A stretch of 64,000 nucleotides of DNA from the NCBI RefSeq assembly GCF_002954245.1, contig NZ_PPTG01000046.1:62001-126000 (forward strand). The letters run 5' to 3'. The position numbers were made by a program, and so were the translations under genes. Of this stretch, positions 60,927-64,000 are shown piece by piece. Under the pieces are notes generated by a model. The model saw nothing but the letters and a program-made list of their open reading frames with translations. It was not told where the DNA came from and made no database searches. The DNA is from Cryobacterium aureum. Its GTDB lineage: Bacteria; Actinomycetota; Actinomycetes; Actinomycetales; Microbacteriaceae. Positions within the stretch are counted from its first letter, which is position 1. Each line of letters opens with the position of its first letter.

Positions 60927-62699
60927 ATGTTCATGGAAAACCCGAGTGAGTTCAGTTCACACCCCGTCATTGTGGCGGTGGAGCAGGCTCGGGAGATTCT
61001 GTTGGCGGCGTTGCGTGGGGTGTCGTTCGGGCTGCTCGGTGACGAAGAGTCGCTGACCATGTTGCTCGCGCTGGAGAGTGTGGGCCGAGTGGTCGACGGG
61101 GCCCGGGTGCTCTCCACGACCGATGTGCTGCGCCGGTCCGAATATTTCGATGCTGCCGCTGCCCAGGCCGCTGCTACGAGTGCTGCTGCGGAGTCTGCGA
61201 TGGCGGAGAGCGCCGCGCCGGCGGGGTCGGGCGAGGCTGCTCCTGGCACGGCGACGACTCTGGGTGCGCCGACGCTGGCCCGTCGGCTGGGCTGCCGCAG
61301 CGGCGTCGAGCTGGTCTGCACCCTGGCCCGGCTGTCTCGCTCGGAGGTGCGGCAGCGGTCAGCGCTCGGTGAGAAAGCCGGCCAGCGGATGCTGCTCGGT
61401 CGCCCCCTCACTCCCACCTACCCCGTTCTCGGCGAAGCCCTGCAAGGTGGGGAACTCGGTCTCGAGCAGGCCCGGGTGATCGTCACGGTGCTCGACGGCC
61501 TGCGCTCTTCAGTTCTGGTGGAAGACCTCGACCGGGTCGAACGCTCCCTCGTCGCCAGCGGCTCCGGCGCAATCACCCCCGAAACCGACGGGCTCCCCGG
61601 TGCGGGTATCGCGTTTGCGCCGGAGTTGCTGCGGCAGCAGGGCATCCAGTGGAAGGCGCGCCTCGCTCCCGACGGCACGGCGCCCGGCGAGGCGCCGCCG
61701 GAGCGGCGCAGCTGGCTCACCTTCGGCACCCTCAGCAACGGCGGCTACAGCCTCAACGGCTGGTTCACCACCCTCGACCGCGCCATCATCGGCAACGTCT
61801 TTGACGCGTACCTGTCCGCCGCCGCGTCCAACCCGGTCCCCGGAGCCAACGCCACCGCAGCTACTCCTGGCACCCAAGTAACACCGCGCGCCACGGTCGC
61901 GTTTCGTGACACCGACCCCGCCGACCCCAGCACCAGCGAAAAGAAGAGCACTGGCAACAGCCCTGACACCCAAGCCGAAGCCGAGGTCGAGGTCGAAATC
62001 GAAATCGAAATCGAAATCGAAATCGAGGTCGAGAGTAACGACCTGCCCGACCCGCTCAGCTCCGACAGACTCAGTCCGTGCTCGCAGCAACCCGACGACA
62101 CCCGCTCCCGCAGCGAAAAGCAAGCTGGCATCCTCCGCGCTGTGTTCGAAGCCGCCGCCCGGCAGCCCGGCACCCCGACCATGGGCGGAGCCGCCCCCAC
62201 CGTGCTCGTGCACATCAACATCAACGACCTCCTCGCCGGCCGCGGCGCCGGCTGGATCGATGGCCTCGACGGCCCCCTCACCACCAACCAAGTCGACGAA
62301 CTCATCTGCGCCGGCGGGTATCAACCGGTGCTGTTCGGCCACAACGGAAAGATCCTGCACCTCGGCACCAGCAACCGATTCTTCACCGCCCAACAACGCC
62401 GAGCACTCGCCGCCCGAGATGGCGGCTGCGTCATCCCCGGCTGCACCATGCCACCCCACCTCACCCAAGTGCACCACGTCGTCCCGTGGCGCCAGGGCGG
62501 CCCCACCGATATCGACAACGCCGTCCTGCTCTGCAACGCCGGCCATGCCAGCATCGACACCTCCGGCTGGGACATCGACATGCGAGACGGCCGCCCCTGG
62601 ATCCGCGGACCCCTCATCTTCGACCCCACCCAAACCTGGCGCCCCGCCGCACAAAACCGCGCAGCCACCCCCACCGAAAAACCCAACTGGAACAAGTAA
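60927..62699 (+). CDS. DUF222 and HNH endonuclease domain protein (13E12 repeat family type)
   Basis: A roughly 590-residue second member of the 13E12 family. It has an N-terminal DUF222 region (QAREILLAALRGVSFGLLG, then LGCRSGVELVCTLARLSRSE and GELGLEQARVIVTVLDGL), an acidic low-complexity insert of alternating Glu with Val or Ile, and a C-terminal HNH domain with GGCVIPGCTMPPHLTQVHHV, then PTDIDNAVLLCNAGHASID. Several in-frame ATGs are possible (60906, 60918, 60927, 60933); the one at 60927 has AAGGAGG about 11 bases upstream. Its promoter matches that of the gene at 6473. Nuclease activity is inferred. Confidence 0.87.
   Translation: MFMENPSEFSSHPVIVAVEQAREILLAALRGVSFGLLGDEESLTMLLALESVGRVVDGARVLSTTDVLRRSEYFDAAAAQAAATSAAAESAMAESAAPAGSGEAAPGTATTLGAPTLARRLGCRSGVELVCTLARLSRSEVRQRSALGEKAGQRMLLGRPLTPTYPVLGEALQGGELGLEQARVIVTVLDGLRSSVLVEDLDRVERSLVASGSGAITPETDGLPGAGIAFAPELLRQQGIQWKARLAPDGTAPGEAPPERRSWLTFGTLSNGGYSLNGWFTTLDRAIIGNVFDAYLSAAASNPVPGANATAATPGTQVTPRATVAFRDTDPADPSTSEKKSTGNSPDTQAEAEVEVEIEIEIEIEIEVESNDLPDPLSSDRLSPCSQQPDDTRSRSEKQAGILRAVFEAAARQPGTPTMGGAAPTVLVHININDLLAGRGAGWIDGLDGPLTTNQVDELICAGGYQPVLFGHNGKILHLGTSNRFFTAQQRRALAARDGGCVIPGCTMPPHLTQVHHVVPWRQGGPTDIDNAVLLCNAGHASIDTSGWDIDMRDGRPWIRGPLIFDPTQTWRPAAQNRAATPTEKPNWNK
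61983..62030. repeat. In-frame hexanucleotide microsatellite in the second DUF222/HNH gene
   Basis: Two GAGGTC units, five GAAATC units (61995-62024) and one more GAGGTC encode an alternating Glu-Val/Glu-Ile stretch between the DUF222 and HNH regions. Slippage would change linker length without breaking the frame. Confidence 0.9.
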
Positions 62700-62995
62700 G
62701 TCCGATCGGCCGGAGGCACTCGACCGACGGGATGGCTGGGCGGCGCAGGGAGCCAGCGCAGGCAGCCAGCGCAGGACTATGGCGGTCTCGACGGGCTTGA
62801 GCAGCGGAGTGGCGCTGCCGCGGGGCGTCGGCTGGCGGCCTTCCGTTGCGATCTCAGGCGGGTACGGGGATAGGCCGGCTACGCGTGCAGCAGCCGACCA
62901 CGCAGCCGACCACGCAGCCGAGCTGCGCGGGCAGGTCAGCGCCGACCGGGAACGGCGCGTAGGAGCGGGCGAGCGAGCGCCTGTGGAGGAGGCGC
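62700..62995. repeat. Gap with short tandem repeats after the second DUF222/HNH gene
   Basis: Two adjacent copies of AGCCAGCGCAGG (62751-62775) and about 2.6 copies of CAGCCGACCACG (62891-62921) in otherwise featureless GC-rich DNA between convergent genes. No gene or clear terminator was seen. The gap after the first DUF222/HNH gene also holds tandem repeats. Confidence 0.7.
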
Positions 62996-63796
62996 TTAGA
63001 TCTCGTCGCTCTCGATGAGATCGGTCGAGAGCAGCTCGTGCACGCCGGCCACGATCTCGTCGGGCCTAAACGGGTAGCGATTGATCTCGGCCTCGTCGCT
63101 GATGCCGGTCATTACGAGAATGGTGTGTAGTCCGGCCTCGATACCGGCGACGATGTCGGTGTCCATGCGGTCGCCGATCATGCCGGTGTTCTCCGAGTGT
63201 GCGCCGATCTTGTTCATCGCCGAGCGAAACATCATGGGGTTGGGCTTGCCGACGACGTAGGGTTCCATGCCGGTAGCTTTGGTGATGAGCGCCGAAATCG
63301 CGCCGGTTGCCGGCATCGGACCGTCCTTGCTCGGTCCGGTCGCATCCGGATTGGTCGCGATGAACCGCGCCCCGCCCAGAATCAACCGGATCGCCTTGGT
63401 GATCGCCTCGAACGAGTAGTTGCGGGTCTCACCAACCACAACATAGTCGGGGTTGGACTCGGTCATGATAAACCCGGCCTCGTGCAGCGCGGTCGTAATG
63501 CCGACCTCGCCGATGACGAAGGCGGTGCCGTTCGATACCTGCGATTTCAGAAAGTCCGCCGTGGCGAGAGCGGAGGTCCAGATGCGATCCTCCGGCACGT
63601 TCAGCCCGCTCGAGCGCAGCCGGGCGCTCAGATCACGCGGGGTGAAGATGGAGTTGTTGGTGAGCACCAGAAACGGCGTGCCAGAGTCGGTCCACTGCTG
63701 TAGCAGCTCGGCCGCGCCCGGTAGAGCCTGGTTCTCGTGTACGAGCACACCGTCCATGTCGGTGAGCCAGCATTCGATCTCGTCGCGTCGTGCCAT
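62996..63796 (-). CDS. HAD-IIA family phosphatase (NagD-like)
   Basis: A 266-residue HAD hydrolase. The nucleophile motif I is CWLTDMDGVLVHE, motif II is FLVLTNNS, the lysine motif is YVVGKPNPMMF and the metal motif is MIGDRMDTDIVAGIEAGL. The cap insertion between motifs II and III is of the C2/IIA type (VVVGETRNYSFEAI). NagD relatives dephosphorylate sugar phosphates or nucleotides as housekeeping enzymes; the substrate is unknown. A stand-alone gene. Confidence 0.9.
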   Translation of the reverse strand: MARRDEIECWLTDMDGVLVHENQALPGAAELLQQWTDSGTPFLVLTNNSIFTPRDLSARLRSSGLNVPEDRIWTSALATADFLKSQVSNGTAFVIGEVGITTALHEAGFIMTESNPDYVVVGETRNYSFEAITKAIRLILGGARFIATNPDATGPSKDGPMPATGAISALITKATGMEPYVVGKPNPMMFRSAMNKIGAHSENTGMIGDRMDTDIVAGIEAGLHTILVMTGISDEAEINRYPFRPDEIVAGVHELLSTDLIESDEI

Positions 63797-63890
63797 CGGG
63801 CGCTCCTTTTCGTCGTGTTCAGCCTAGCCGCGCAACGTTTCCCTACGGTTACGGGTATTGCTCAAATAAGCGGATGCCGTACAAGTCGCC

Positions 63891-64000
63891 TCAGGCGGTC
63901 ACCCAGATCGACGCGGCCGCAGCCGGCGTCACCAGCCGACTCTGGCCATCCGCTAGAACGATGGTGAGGGGCGCTGCCAAGGTGAACTCGGTTCCGGGCC
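63891..64000 (-). CDS. Truncated C-terminus of an unidentified gene
   Basis: A frame entering from the right edge and ending at a TGA (63891-63893) encodes FTLAAPLTIVLADGQSRLVT and then a short alanine-rich end. Codon use matches neighbours, and it looks like the final beta strands of a cytoplasmic enzyme. The family cannot be named from 35 residues. Confidence 0.45.
   Translation of the reverse strand, partial: PGTEFTLAAPLTIVLADGQSRLVTPAAAASIWVTA

Noticed and set aside
1-64000. tRNA, rRNA, riboswitch or complete insertion sequence
   Set aside because: Scanning by eye gave no convincing cloverleaf, conserved riboswitch core or transposase. A covariance-model scan would settle this.

Overview
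The window looks like a chromosomal segment of a high-GC Gram-positive actinobacterium, most likely a member of the Microbacteriaceae. Supporting signs are strong GC bias at third codon positions, frequent GTG/TTG starts and ATGA overlaps, two DUF222/HNH (13E12-type) genes, coenzyme F420 biosynthesis with three luciferase-like F420-type oxidoreductases, and a very frequent octamer RCGGATGC. This assignment is inferred from gene content only. I recognised no rRNA, tRNA, complete insertion sequence, CRISPR array or phage genes.

Layout. 0-8 kb: an amidohydrolase, the wreck of a VapBC-like toxin-antitoxin pair, a small membrane protein, an exported WxL/DUF916-like pair, an SDR, an APC permease and the first DUF222/HNH gene. 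8.3-14.5 kb: a 1406-residue zinc-ribbon/multi-spanning membrane protein with in-frame microsatellites, an alpha/beta hydrolase that has lost its nucleophile, and an AEC transporter. 14.5-34.8 kb: a catabolic island. It holds a TAXI-type TRAP transporter operon ending in an FAH-family hydrolase, a divergent dehydrogenase/SDR/DapA-like/GntR operon, L-2-hydroxyglutarate oxidase with a cupin facing a fumarylpyruvate-hydrolase-like gene, two more GntR regulators, a tightly overlapping SDR/CMD/CoA-transferase/glutaryl-CoA-dehydrogenase operon, a 938-residue FAD/Fe-S 2-hydroxyacid dehydrogenase, and an IlvD/EDD sugar-acid dehydratase. Three palindromic candidate operators sit in its divergent promoters.

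35-45.6 kb: PutP, exonuclease III, then an F420 block. The block has an LLM oxidoreductase, CofE (without the mycobacterial FbiB C-terminal domain), a SnoaL-like protein, CofC, and CofD in an operon with the ABC transporter that has been proposed to carry F420-0, followed by F420-dependent glucose-6-phosphate dehydrogenase. 45.6-58.2 kb: a MocR-type regulator and a one-strand cluster for reductive pyrimidine breakdown (beta-ureidopropionase, dihydropyrimidinase, an LLM oxidoreductase, a four-gene ABC importer, an omega-aminotransferase and methylmalonate/malonate-semialdehyde dehydrogenase), closed by a convergent LysR gene. The pathway is complete except for the classical dihydropyrimidine dehydrogenase; the LLM oxidoreductase occupies its place. 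58.3-64 kb: a 39-residue membrane peptide, pyrE, a Septum_form-like membrane protein, the second DUF222/HNH gene, a HAD-IIA phosphatase and a truncated gene at the edge.

Most worth following up: the F420-type oxidoreductase inside the pyrimidine cluster; a nearly identical promoter block in front of both DUF222/HNH genes; a roughly 60-bp palindromic repeat found twice and a half; paired GntR operators wiring the 2-hydroxyglutarate genes; and the RCGGATGC octamer.
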